Shown here: positions 26,040-33,809 of the stretch, piece after piece | Position numbering within the stretch: the stretch's first letter is position 1 | Layout of the letters: each line of letters starts with the position of its first letter | DNA from: Thermoflexus sp. | GTDB taxonomy: Bacteria > Chloroflexota > Anaerolineae > Thermoflexales > Thermoflexaceae | Length of the DNA stretch: 49,798 bases | NCBI RefSeq assembly: GCF_034432235.1 | Contig: NZ_DAOUCJ010000062.1 | Span: 1-49,798 of the forward strand | Reading direction: 5' to 3' | Position numbers and translations under genes: made by a program | Notes under the pieces: model-generated | The model's input: only the letters and a program-made list of their open reading frames with translations | What the model was told of the DNA's origin: nothing | Database searches by the model: none

Positions 26040-27365
26040 TCAAGAAGGCCCGGGGAGCTTCGGCTCGGGGCCCGCTGTGGAGAGCACCATGCGCTCTGGA
26101 TCCAGATATTTGCGGGCCACCGCCTGGACCTCCGCAGCCGTGAGGCTGGCGATGATCTCCGGATAGCGCTCCAGATAATCCAGGCCCAGCTCAAATAACT
26201 CGATATCGACGAGGACCCCGGCGATCCCCTCATTGGTTTCGAGCCGGAGTGGAAGGGAGCCGATCAAGAACGATTTATTGTCCTCCAGCTCCTTCGCCGG
26301 GATCCGCCGCTCCAGGAGGCGACGGATCTCGGTGCGGATGCCCTCCACCGCCCGGGGGAGATGTTCCGGGGCCACTCCGGCGATGACGCTCCACGGGCCG
26401 GGGGCCAGACCAGCATCGAGACGACTATACACATAATAAGCCAGCCCGTCCCGGTCCCGGACGTGATCCCCCAGCCGGCCCATCATCCCGAACACCCCCA
26501 GGACGCAGTTCGCCAGCGCGGCCGCGTAGTAGTCTGGATCCTTCCGGGCCAGCCCAACCGTGCCCATCACAAGATCGGTCTGGGTTTTGCCCGGGATCGG
26601 CGTGTGCACGTGGATCCAGCGGTCCGGACGCGAGACCGGAGGCAGGGGATCCGGCTCCGGGCGGCGGGCGATCCAATCCCCGAAAGCTCGACGCACGGCC
26701 TCGATCCCCTCCTCCGCGCGGATCGCGCCCACGATGGCGATGATCATCCGCTCGGGGCTGTAAAACTTCCGATGGAAAGCGACCAGATCCTCCCGGGTGA
26801 TGGCCTGCACGGTCTCCCGGTAGCCATCCACGCTTCGCCCATAGGGATGGCCCTGAAAGAGCGTCTCCCGGAACCGGAGCCCGGCCATCCGCCGGGTGTC
26901 ATGCTCCCGCTCCTGAAGATCCGTGAGGATCTCCCCCCGCACTTTCTCCACCTCTTCCTCGGGGAACACGGGGTTGCGCAGGACATCCGCCAGGATCTCC
27001 AGCATGGCGGGCAGGTCCTCGGCCAGGGCCTTCAGGCTGAAGCCGGTGGTATGATAGCCCGCCCCGATATCCAGGCTGGCACCGACCGACTCGATCGCCT
27101 CATAGATCTCATGGAACGTTCGATGGGCCGTCCCCCGGGTCAGCATTTCGGCTGTGAAGGCCGCCAGCCCCGTTCGCTCCGGCGGCTCATCCACCGCCCC
27201 CGCCCACAGGAGGCCGGAGAGGACGACGGATGGGCTGCTGAAGTTCTCATAGGCGAGGGCAATGATGCCGTTCGGCAACACCTCCCGCGCGATCGTGCGC
27301 GGGTTAGGCACGGCCCAGGCCCGGACCCGTTGAAGCATCGAGGATGGACCGCTTTTGCGCGCCAT
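26040..27365 (-). CDS. M16 peptidase family protein lacking the zinc-binding motif
   Basis: This 441-residue protein has two M16 (insulinase/mitochondrial processing peptidase-like) domains. The inverted zinc motif HxxEH normally found in GxxHFLEHM is replaced by AAFTAEML at about residues 68-75, so no zinc site is present. The C-terminal domain keeps the Arg...Tyr substrate-binding pattern in VRDRDGLAYYVYS. This is the layout of the non-catalytic half of heterodimeric M16B peptidases. The catalytic partner is usually encoded next door, but none is visible here. GGAG seven bases before the ATG supports the start. No signal peptide is seen, so it is probably cytoplasmic. Confidence 0.82.
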   Translation of the reverse strand: MARKSGPSSMLQRVRAWAVPNPRTIAREVLPNGIIALAYENFSSPSVVLSGLLWAGAVDEPPERTGLAAFTAEMLTRGTAHRTFHEIYEAIESVGASLDIGAGYHTTGFSLKALAEDLPAMLEILADVLRNPVFPEEEVEKVRGEILTDLQEREHDTRRMAGLRFRETLFQGHPYGRSVDGYRETVQAITREDLVAFHRKFYSPERMIIAIVGAIRAEEGIEAVRRAFGDWIARRPEPDPLPPVSRPDRWIHVHTPIPGKTQTDLVMGTVGLARKDPDYYAAALANCVLGVFGMMGRLGDHVRDRDGLAYYVYSRLDAGLAPGPWSVIAGVAPEHLPRAVEGIRTEIRRLLERRIPAKELEDNKSFLIGSLPLRLETNEGIAGVLVDIELFELGLDYLERYPEIIASLTAAEVQAVARKYLDPERMVLSTAGPEPKLPGPS

Positions 27366-27497
27366 TCTGGACTCCAGATGAAGGGTTGAGCTGTCGGAGC
27401 ATCGGGGAGCGCGGGCATTCCCCGCTCGTCCCGCTGCTGGATACTATCATAGCGCAACCCGGGCTTCGAGGGGCCTTCCTCCATATGGGTTCAGCGC

Positions 27498-27527
27498 TTG
27501 TGCATTCGATCCGTGTGCTTCTAAACT
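27498..27527 (+). promoter_or_regulatory. Possible promoter of the antiporter-like/formate dehydrogenase cluster
   Basis: TTGTGC (27498-27503) and TAAACT (27522-27527) are 18 bases apart, about 35 bases before the first gene of the cluster. A TAAACT -10 box also occurs in the thiamine riboswitch promoter. Confidence 0.35.
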
Positions 27528-27561
27528 GAATCGGAACCATGAGGATGGCCGGGAGGATGAG

Positions 27562-28161
27562 GTGTTCGAGGCCTGGAACATCAGCGAGCTGATCATTCTG
27601 GCGGTTGTGGTCCTGGGGGGGCTTGTGCTGGCCCTCGATGACTGGCGGGGGATGCTGCTGGCATGGGCCCTGATGGGCATGGGGGGCGGCGTTCTCCTTC
27701 AGCAAACCACGGAAGTCCCCAGGGAGCTCGTTGGGATCCAGATCCTGGACAGCGCCCTGCTGACCTTGTTGTTTTATCTGGCGGGCCGGCGGGCGCAGAC
27801 AAACATCCCCAGAACCCTGAACGCTCGGCCGGTAATCCACTGGCGGTTCCGGATCCTGGCCGCCCTTTTTCTTTACACCATCGCCCGCATGATGGCGATC
27901 CGGTTTCCTCTGCCTATTGCTTCTCCACCTCTGTTGATCGTGACATACACCCTGATTGGAATCGGCCTGCTGATCGCCACGTTGAGCCGTTCGCCGCTGA
28001 AGGCCGGGCTGGGGGTGCTGACCATGCTGAACGGTTACCAGATCTCCTATCTCTCTGTGCAGGACAGCTTGCTCGCCATCGGATTGATGGCCGGGATGAA
28101 CCTTCTGGTCGCCTTCCTTATCGTCGCCCTCACCCTGGTCCGTCAGGAGGTGTCCGCGTGA
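27562..28161 (+). CDS. Small membrane protein, hydrogenase-4 subunit E (HyfE/NuoK)-like
   Basis: This 199-residue protein has about six hydrophobic helices and short loops, beginning MFEAWNISELIILAVVVLGG. Size, helix number and position directly before an antiporter-like gene resemble HyfE of hydrogenase-4 complexes, which contains a NuoK/MnhC-like core. Sequence identity is not obvious, so the family call is tentative. It starts at GTG 27562 with GGGAGGA upstream, and its stop overlaps the next start by four bases, so the two membrane proteins are translated together. Alternative: an unrelated membrane protein of unknown role. Confidence 0.5.
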   Translation: MFEAWNISELIILAVVVLGGLVLALDDWRGMLLAWALMGMGGGVLLQQTTEVPRELVGIQILDSALLTLLFYLAGRRAQTNIPRTLNARPVIHWRFRILAALFLYTIARMMAIRFPLPIASPPLLIVTYTLIGIGLLIATLSRSPLKAGLGVLTMLNGYQISYLSVQDSLLAIGLMAGMNLLVAFLIVALTLVRQEVSA

Positions 28162-29543
28162 ACTTCCCCCTGCTGATCCTGCTCGCCGTTCCCTTCCTGG
28201 CCGCTCCTGTGATTTATCCGCTCCGCCGCACGCCGCTGGCGGCTCCCTTCTCGGCCGCAGTCGCCATCGCGCTGGTGGGCTTCATGTGGATCGTTCCCTG
28301 GCCGGTGATCACCCCGCGACCGGATCAGGCGACCCTGGGCGCGCCGCTGGTGCTGCTGGGGCGGAGCCTTCGTCTGACCGAAGCGGACCGTTGGGCGCTG
28401 AGCACGCTGTGGGGAGGGGCAGCCCTGCTGTTTCTGACCGCATGGCCCTTCCGCTTCGAGCGCCGCCTGTATCCGCTTGGCCTAGTCGCCGGCGGATTGT
28501 GGACCATCGGGCTGCTGCTGCGGCCGATCAGCCTGGGGACGTTTTTCACCGGCGCCGCCGCTCTGCTGCTGGCGCTGGCGCTGCTCGGGGAAGGCCACGG
28601 CATGGAGGGGGCGACCCAGTATCTGATCGCCGCCAGCCTGGGCTTCCTCGCCTGGGTCACGGCCGCCTGGGCGGCCGAGCAGGCGACGCTGAACCCGGGT
28701 CAACCCCTCTGGACCACATTAACCATGCTGCTGATCGGCATAGCGATGGTCCTCTGGTTGGGGGTCTGGCCGGCCTACCGCTGGGTTCTGCTCCTGTTCG
28801 CCGAAGGCGCCCCGGTTGGAGCCGCCTTCACCGTGTTCCTGCTGAATTGCGGAACCTGGTTCTGGCTCCTCGCCTGGGCTCAGGAGTTCCCATGGTTGCC
28901 ACAGCTCCCCGGGTGGAGCGCCGGCCTGCAGGCCATGGGGATCCTGATGATGCTGAGCAGCGCCGTGCTGGCCTTGGCGGAACGGGGCTGGGGCCTCATC
29001 GGAGGATACGCCTGGCTGGCCTCCAGCGGCCTCTCCTGGCTGGCGCTGGGCCTGGGGACCGTCGAGGGAATTCACCTGAGCGCGTGGACGCTATGGGTCC
29101 GGATCATCGCCCTGCTGGGGCTCGCCTTCGGACTGGCGGCGCATCGTCGGATGAGCGGCTCAACCGAATCCGGCCGCATCTCGCTGGACCAGGGGCCATG
29201 GGTGATCGCGCTGTTGCTGGGAAGCGGCATGGCCCTGATCGATGTTCCCCCCTTCGCGAGCTTCACCGCCCGCTGGGCTCTAACTCGGTTGTTGCTGCCT
29301 TCCCGCCCGATCCTGTCGCTGGCATGGATCGGGAGCACCGGCCTTCTGGGCTGGGCGTTGCTGCGGGAGCTGACCCGGCCGCGCGAAGAGACGCCGCCGT
29401 TGCGTCCAATGCCACGCTCCGCGGTCTGGTTTGGGATCGCCTGGTGGACCGCCGAGCTCCTGCTGCTGTTCATCAGCCCATGGCTGGGCTCTCAGCTCCG
29501 GCCCCTGGCCGACGCATGGATCCACCTGAGCCCGCTGGAATAA
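28158..29543 (+). CDS. NuoN/HyfF-like antiporter-type membrane subunit, degenerate
   Basis: This 461-residue protein has about 13-14 hydrophobic helices. Two segments resemble Nuo/Mrp antiporter subunits: WPAYRWVLLLFAEGAPVGAA, comparable to the conserved WLPDAHAEAPT region, and PPFASFTARWALTRLLL, comparable to the PxxGFxxKxxLL segment near the C-terminus. The Lys after the first segment appears replaced by Asn (FLLNCGTW) and the second Lys by Arg, so its ion-translocating route may differ from that of complex I. It starts at GTG 28158 with AGGAGG upstream and overlaps the preceding gene. Followed after 293 bases by the molybdoenzyme gene. It probably forms part of the membrane arm of a formate-linked complex. 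Confidence 0.6.
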   Translation: MNFPLLILLAVPFLAAPVIYPLRRTPLAAPFSAAVAIALVGFMWIVPWPVITPRPDQATLGAPLVLLGRSLRLTEADRWALSTLWGGAALLFLTAWPFRFERRLYPLGLVAGGLWTIGLLLRPISLGTFFTGAAALLLALALLGEGHGMEGATQYLIAASLGFLAWVTAAWAAEQATLNPGQPLWTTLTMLLIGIAMVLWLGVWPAYRWVLLLFAEGAPVGAAFTVFLLNCGTWFWLLAWAQEFPWLPQLPGWSAGLQAMGILMMLSSAVLALAERGWGLIGGYAWLASSGLSWLALGLGTVEGIHLSAWTLWVRIIALLGLAFGLAAHRRMSGSTESGRISLDQGPWVIALLLGSGMALIDVPPFASFTARWALTRLLLPSRPILSLAWIGSTGLLGWALLRELTRPREETPPLRPMPRSAVWFGIAWWTAELLLLFISPWLGSQLRPLADAWIHLSPLE

Positions 29544-29836
29544 GTAAGTTAAGTATGGGAGGCAGCCAGCGGCGTAACCCTTTTCAGATCTTGCCCCATT
29601 TCCCGACCAGGTCCCTCCCAAGGGCACCTAAGGCCATTCCGCCTTCCGGAACTTGAGCTCCAAGGCGTAAGCATAATAAACTTAAACGGTGGAAACATCC
29701 CCGAACAGGAGCAGGGCAGCGGCGAGGGCGCCCATTTCAACCCATTCGTGACAAACGGTGAACATGCGGCGCGCTCTTCGACGAGGAACCGGGAAACAAC
29801 CCGTAGCGGTTCGCACTTCATCCGGAGGGGCCAGCG
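29544..29836. other. Intergenic region before the formate dehydrogenase gene
   Basis: No convincing gene in these 293 bases. A 33-codon frame starting ATG at about 29558 has no ribosome binding site. A weak promoter-like pair TTGAGC (29653) and TAATAA (29674) has a short 15-base spacer. The length of the gap suggests a separate or additional transcription start for the molybdoenzyme, or an RNA leader not recognised here. Confidence 0.35.
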
Positions 29837-32110
29837 ATGGGAGGGGTTCGGCAAGCGGTCCGATGGCCGGCCCGTCGGTGGATGCCGCACCTGTGGGCCA
29901 GCTGGAAGCCTTTCGGGATCGGCGAGCAGCGCCCGAATAATTACCTGGAGATCCTGCGGGCGCTCTGGGAGAACCGGGATCAGCTGGGCTACGCCTGGCG
30001 CATCCTGAGGGATGGGGTCTGCGACGGATGTGCTCTGGGCACCAGCGGGATGCGCGACTGGACGATCACCGGGATTCACCTCTGCAATATCCGCTTACGC
30101 CTGCTCCGCCTCAACACAATGCCTCCCCTGGATATCCGAATGCTCTCCGATGTCCGTCCCCTGGCCCGGCGATCCTCGCGGGAACTTCGATCCCTGGGCC
30201 GTCTCCCCTACCCCATGATCCGCCGCCGCGGCGAACCCGGATTCCGCCGGATCTCCTGGGAGGAAGCCCTGGATTTCATCGCCGGGTTCATCCGTCAGAC
30301 GTCGCCGGAGCGCTTAGGCTTTTACCTCACCAGCCGGGGCCTTCCCAACGAGGCCTATTATGTGGCCCAGAAGGCGGTCCGGGCGATGGGGACCAACTCC
30401 ATCGATAACGCGGCGCGGGTCTGCCATGCGCCCAGCACCCTGGCCCTCAAGGCGGCCCTCGGCGTGGCCGCCACGACGTGCTCCTATACCGACCTGATCG
30501 GGACGGACCTGATCGTCTTCTTCGGCTCCAATGTGGCCAACAACCAGCCGGTGATGATGAAGTATCTCTACTATGCCCGTAAGGCCGGGACACGGGTGGT
30601 CCTGGTGAACCCCTATCGCGAGCCGGCGATGGAACGCTACTGGGTTCCCTCCGATCTGGAAAGCGCCCTTTTCGGGACCCGGATCACCGACCGCTTCTTT
30701 CAGATCCGGGTGGGGGGCGACATCGCGTTCATCAATGGGGCCATCAAACACATGATCCAGCAGGGATGGGTGGACGAGGCCTTCATCCAGGCGCATACGA
30801 CAGGCTTTGAGGAGCTGCGGGCTGTGCTGGAAGCGACGCCGTGGGAGGAGCTGGAGGAAGGCGCAGGCCTTCCCCGGGAGGAGATGGAGGCCTTCGCCCG
30901 GATGGTGGCCGAAGCGCAGCGGGCCGTCTTCGTGTGGAGCATGGGGATCACCCAGCATCCTTATGGCGAGGACAACGTGCACGCCATCATCAATCTGGCT
31001 CTGACCCGGGGCTTCGTCGGACGGGAGGGATGTGGCCTGATGCCCATTCGGGGCCACTCCGGAGTTCAGGGCGGGGCGGAGATGGGAGCCTATGCCACTG
31101 TATTCCCGGGCGGCCTCCCGATCAACGAAGAGAACGCCCGCCGCCTTTCCGAGCTCTACGGCTTCGAGGTCCCCCCGAAGCGAGGCCTCACCGCCCCGGA
31201 GATGATCGAAGCTGCCCATCGGGGGGAACTGGATCTCCTCTTCAGCGTGGGCGGCAACTTCCATGAAGTGCTGCCGGGGCCGGACTTCGTTCGCGAAGCC
31301 CTGGAACGGGTTCCCCTCCGGGTTCATATGGATATTGTGCTCTCGCCGCCTATGTTCTTCGAGCCCGGCGAGGCCGTGATCCTGCTTCCGGCCACTACCC
31401 GTTATGAAGGGCCCGGTGGGGTGACCGAAACCACCACGGAGCGCCGGGTGATCTTCAGCCCGGAGATCCCCGGGCCGCGGATCGGAGAGGCCCGGCCCGA
31501 ATGGTGGGTCTTCGGCGAGATCGCCGCCCGCGTCCGTCCGGACCTCGCGGATCGTGTCCGCTTCCCGAACACCCAGGCGATCCGGGAGGAGATCGCCCGG
31601 GTGATCCCCTTCTACGATGGGATCCAGCATCTGCGGAAGAAGGGGGATCAGTTCCAGTATGGCGGGCCTTTGCTCTGCGCGGGCGGACGGTTCCCCACCC
31701 CGGATGGGAAGGCCCACTTTAAGGCCGTGCGGCCGCCGCGGGTGGAGATCCCCGAGGGGGCGTTCCGGGTCGCCACCCGGCGGGGAAAGCAGTTCAACAG
31801 CATGGTCCACGAGGACATCGATCCCCTCAACGGCCTTCCACGGGATGCCGTGCTGATGCATCCTGCGGACATCGAGCGGCTCGGGCTCCGGCCGGGAGAT
31901 CCGGTCCGGCTCTGGAACGCCTGGGGCGAATTCCGGGGGCGGGTGTTCCCGGGGGATGTGAAGCCGGGCACCCTGCAGGTGCACTGGCCGGAAGGAAACG
32001 CCCTGATCCCACCCAACATTCGATCCCCGCTGGCCGGGATCCCGGCGTATAAGGCGATCATCGCGCATGTGGAAAAGGTGGGGGAGCTCCTGGGCGCCCC
32101 TCGCTCGTAG
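29837..32110 (+). CDS. Formate dehydrogenase-like molybdopterin oxidoreductase (FdhF/YdeP type)
   Basis: This 757-residue catalytic subunit belongs to the DMSO reductase superfamily and probably carries a bis-MGD molybdenum or tungsten cofactor. The N-terminus (KPFGIGEQRPNNYLEI and GVCDGCALGTSGMRDW) matches the YdeP-type FdhF family, which has a reduced cysteine set. The active-site segment ARVCHAPST aligns with the ARVUHGPS motif of E. coli FdhF, with Cys in place of selenocysteine followed by the catalytic His. The segment GITQHPYGEDNVHAIINLAL and the later GVQGGAEMGA match the formate dehydrogenase substrate region. The C-terminal MopB domain carries NSMVHEDIDPLNG. GGAGGGG supports the ATG. 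FdhD follows, supporting formate as substrate, but no iron-sulfur electron-transfer subunit is present. Confidence 0.85.
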   Translation: MGGVRQAVRWPARRWMPHLWASWKPFGIGEQRPNNYLEILRALWENRDQLGYAWRILRDGVCDGCALGTSGMRDWTITGIHLCNIRLRLLRLNTMPPLDIRMLSDVRPLARRSSRELRSLGRLPYPMIRRRGEPGFRRISWEEALDFIAGFIRQTSPERLGFYLTSRGLPNEAYYVAQKAVRAMGTNSIDNAARVCHAPSTLALKAALGVAATTCSYTDLIGTDLIVFFGSNVANNQPVMMKYLYYARKAGTRVVLVNPYREPAMERYWVPSDLESALFGTRITDRFFQIRVGGDIAFINGAIKHMIQQGWVDEAFIQAHTTGFEELRAVLEATPWEELEEGAGLPREEMEAFARMVAEAQRAVFVWSMGITQHPYGEDNVHAIINLALTRGFVGREGCGLMPIRGHSGVQGGAEMGAYATVFPGGLPINEENARRLSELYGFEVPPKRGLTAPEMIEAAHRGELDLLFSVGGNFHEVLPGPDFVREALERVPLRVHMDIVLSPPMFFEPGEAVILLPATTRYEGPGGVTETTTERRVIFSPEIPGPRIGEARPEWWVFGEIAARVRPDLADRVRFPNTQAIREEIARVIPFYDGIQHLRKKGDQFQYGGPLLCAGGRFPTPDGKAHFKAVRPPRVEIPEGAFRVATRRGKQFNSMVHEDIDPLNGLPRDAVLMHPADIERLGLRPGDPVRLWNAWGEFRGRVFPGDVKPGTLQVHWPEGNALIPPNIRSPLAGIPAYKAIIAHVEKVGELLGAPRS

Positions 32111-32187
32111 CGGGATGGGGCGCCAGGGCCTCACGCTCCTTTCGGTGGCAGGGGTGAAGGGAAAGGGAATGGGGGAGGGAAATCCCG

Positions 32188-33051
32188 ATGATCCGGGATG
32201 GCGCGCTGAAAGGATGGCCGGTAACCGGCTGGCGGCAGGACCGTTCCGAGATCGGTGAGGATGTGGTGATCGTGGAGGAGCCCCTGGAGATCCAGGTGGC
32301 GCTTCGAGGCGAGGCCTCGATGGAGATCTTCCCGATCGCCGTTACGATGCGGACCCCCGGGCATGATGAGGACCTGGCCCTGGGGTTCCTCTACACGGAA
32401 GCCCTGATCCCCGAGCCCGGCGTCATCGCCCAGGGCCTGTCGCTGGAACGCCCCTCCCCGAACGAAATCCGGGTGATCCTTCCGGAGGCGATGCGCATCG
32501 ATCGGGAACGGCTGACCCGACATTTCTACATGACCAGCAGCTGCGGGGTATGCGGGAAAGCGGCCATTGAAGCGATCTTCGTTCAGGGGTATCCGCCGCT
32601 GCCGGAAGCGGAGCCCGTGATCCCCATCGGGCTCCTCTGCGACCTCCCCCGGCGGCTCCGGGAGGCCCAGGCCCTCTTCCGCCGAACCGGGGGGCTGCAT
32701 GCGGCGGCGATCTTCGATGCGGAGGGCCGATTGCTCTGGCTGCGGGAAGATGTCGGCCGCCACAACGCCGTGGATAAAGCCATCGGCGCCGCGCTTCGGG
32801 AGGGGCGTCTGCCCCTGAGCCGGTCGCTGATGCTGGTGAGCGGCCGGGCGGGCTTCGAGATCGCCCAGAAAGCCCTGCGGGCGGGCATCCCGATCCTGGC
32901 CGCCCTGGGGGCGCCCTCCAGCCTCACCCTCGAGCTCGCCCAGGCCACCGGGATGACTGTGGTGGGATTCTTGCAGGGGGACCGGGCCAATGTCTATACG
33001 GCCCCATGGCGGGTGAGGATGAGCTCTCTCGCTTCCAGCGACCGCCCATGA
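32188..33051 (+). CDS. fdhD: Formate dehydrogenase sulfurtransferase FdhD
   Basis: FdhD transfers sulfur to the molybdenum cofactor of formate dehydrogenases, which is essential for activity. The 287-residue protein shows VTMRTPGHDEDLALGFLYTE, the sulfur-carrying cysteine pair in TSSCGVCG (about residue 115), GLHAAAIFD, REDVGRHNAVDKAIG and VSGRAGFEIAQK. Length is typical. It lies 77 bases after the molybdoenzyme gene on the same strand, a strong contextual sign that the latter is a true formate dehydrogenase. GGGGGAGGG lies upstream of the ATG. Its stop overlaps the ATG chosen for the next gene. Confidence 0.93.
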   Translation: MIRDGALKGWPVTGWRQDRSEIGEDVVIVEEPLEIQVALRGEASMEIFPIAVTMRTPGHDEDLALGFLYTEALIPEPGVIAQGLSLERPSPNEIRVILPEAMRIDRERLTRHFYMTSSCGVCGKAAIEAIFVQGYPPLPEAEPVIPIGLLCDLPRRLREAQALFRRTGGLHAAAIFDAEGRLLWLREDVGRHNAVDKAIGAALREGRLPLSRSLMLVSGRAGFEIAQKALRAGIPILAALGAPSSLTLELAQATGMTVVGFLQGDRANVYTAPWRVRMSSLASSDRP

Positions 33052-33809
33052 TCCAGGCGCCCATCCGACGCATCCTGGGAGTTCGCATCCACGACGTCAC
33101 ATTCGGGGAAGCGCTCGACATCGTGGACGCTTTCCTCGCAGGAGGAGGCGCGCATCAGATCTGCACTGTGAACCCGGAGTTCGTGATGCACGCGCTCCGG
33201 AACCCGGCGTTCTTCCAGGTGCTGGAACAGGCTGACCTGAACGTCCCGGATGGCATCGGGTTGTTGTGGGCGGGGCGGATCCTGAAGCAGCCGCTGCGGG
33301 AACGGGTGCCCGGGGTGGAGCTCATGGAGGCGCTGGCAGCCCGGGCGGCGGAACGGGGCTGGCGGATCTTCCTGCTGGGGGCCGCCGATGGCGTGGCCGA
33401 TCGCGCGGCGCTAAGGCTCCGCGCCCGATACCCGTCCCTGATCGTCGCCGGAACCTTCGCCGGGTCTCCCCGGCCGGAGGATGCCCCGGAGATCCTGGAA
33501 CGCCTTCGAGAGGCCCGACCGGATCTTCTGTTCGTGGCGTATGGGGCGCCCCAGCAGGATCTCTGGATCGCCCGTTACCAGCCGGAGCTGCGGATCCCGG
33601 TGGCGATGGGGGTGGGAGGGGCCTTCGATTTCATCGCCGGCATCGTTCCCCGCGCCCCCCGCTGGATGCGAGAGCACGGCCTCGAGTGGCTTTACCGGCT
33701 GATCCGCCAGCCGTGGCGCTGGCGCCGGATGCTCGCCCTCCCCCACTTCGTCCTCGCCGTCCTGGCCGCCCGCTATGGCAGGGGAGGGACAGGGGCCGGC
33801 GCGGGATAG
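33048..33809 (+). CDS. WecG/TagA/CpsF-family (GT26) glycosyltransferase
   Basis: This 253-residue enzyme transfers a sugar (N-acetylmannosamine or its uronic acid in characterised members) onto a polyprenyl-diphosphate-linked acceptor at the membrane. Motifs include LGVRIHDVTFGEAL, ICTVNPEFVMHA, LNVPDGIGLLWAGR with the catalytic Asp, FLLGAADGVADRA, FVAYGAPQQDLWI and MGVGGAFDFIAG. The ATG at 33048 overlaps the fdhD stop (ATGA); an ATG at 33006 would add 14 residues, but neither has a clear ribosome binding site. The co-translation with fdhD has no obvious functional meaning. Its last 37 bases overlap the end of the convergent GHL10 gene. Confidence 0.87.
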   Translation: MIQAPIRRILGVRIHDVTFGEALDIVDAFLAGGGAHQICTVNPEFVMHALRNPAFFQVLEQADLNVPDGIGLLWAGRILKQPLRERVPGVELMEALAARAAERGWRIFLLGAADGVADRAALRLRARYPSLIVAGTFAGSPRPEDAPEILERLREARPDLLFVAYGAPQQDLWIARYQPELRIPVAMGVGGAFDFIAGIVPRAPRWMREHGLEWLYRLIRQPWRWRRMLALPHFVLAVLAARYGRGGTGAGAG

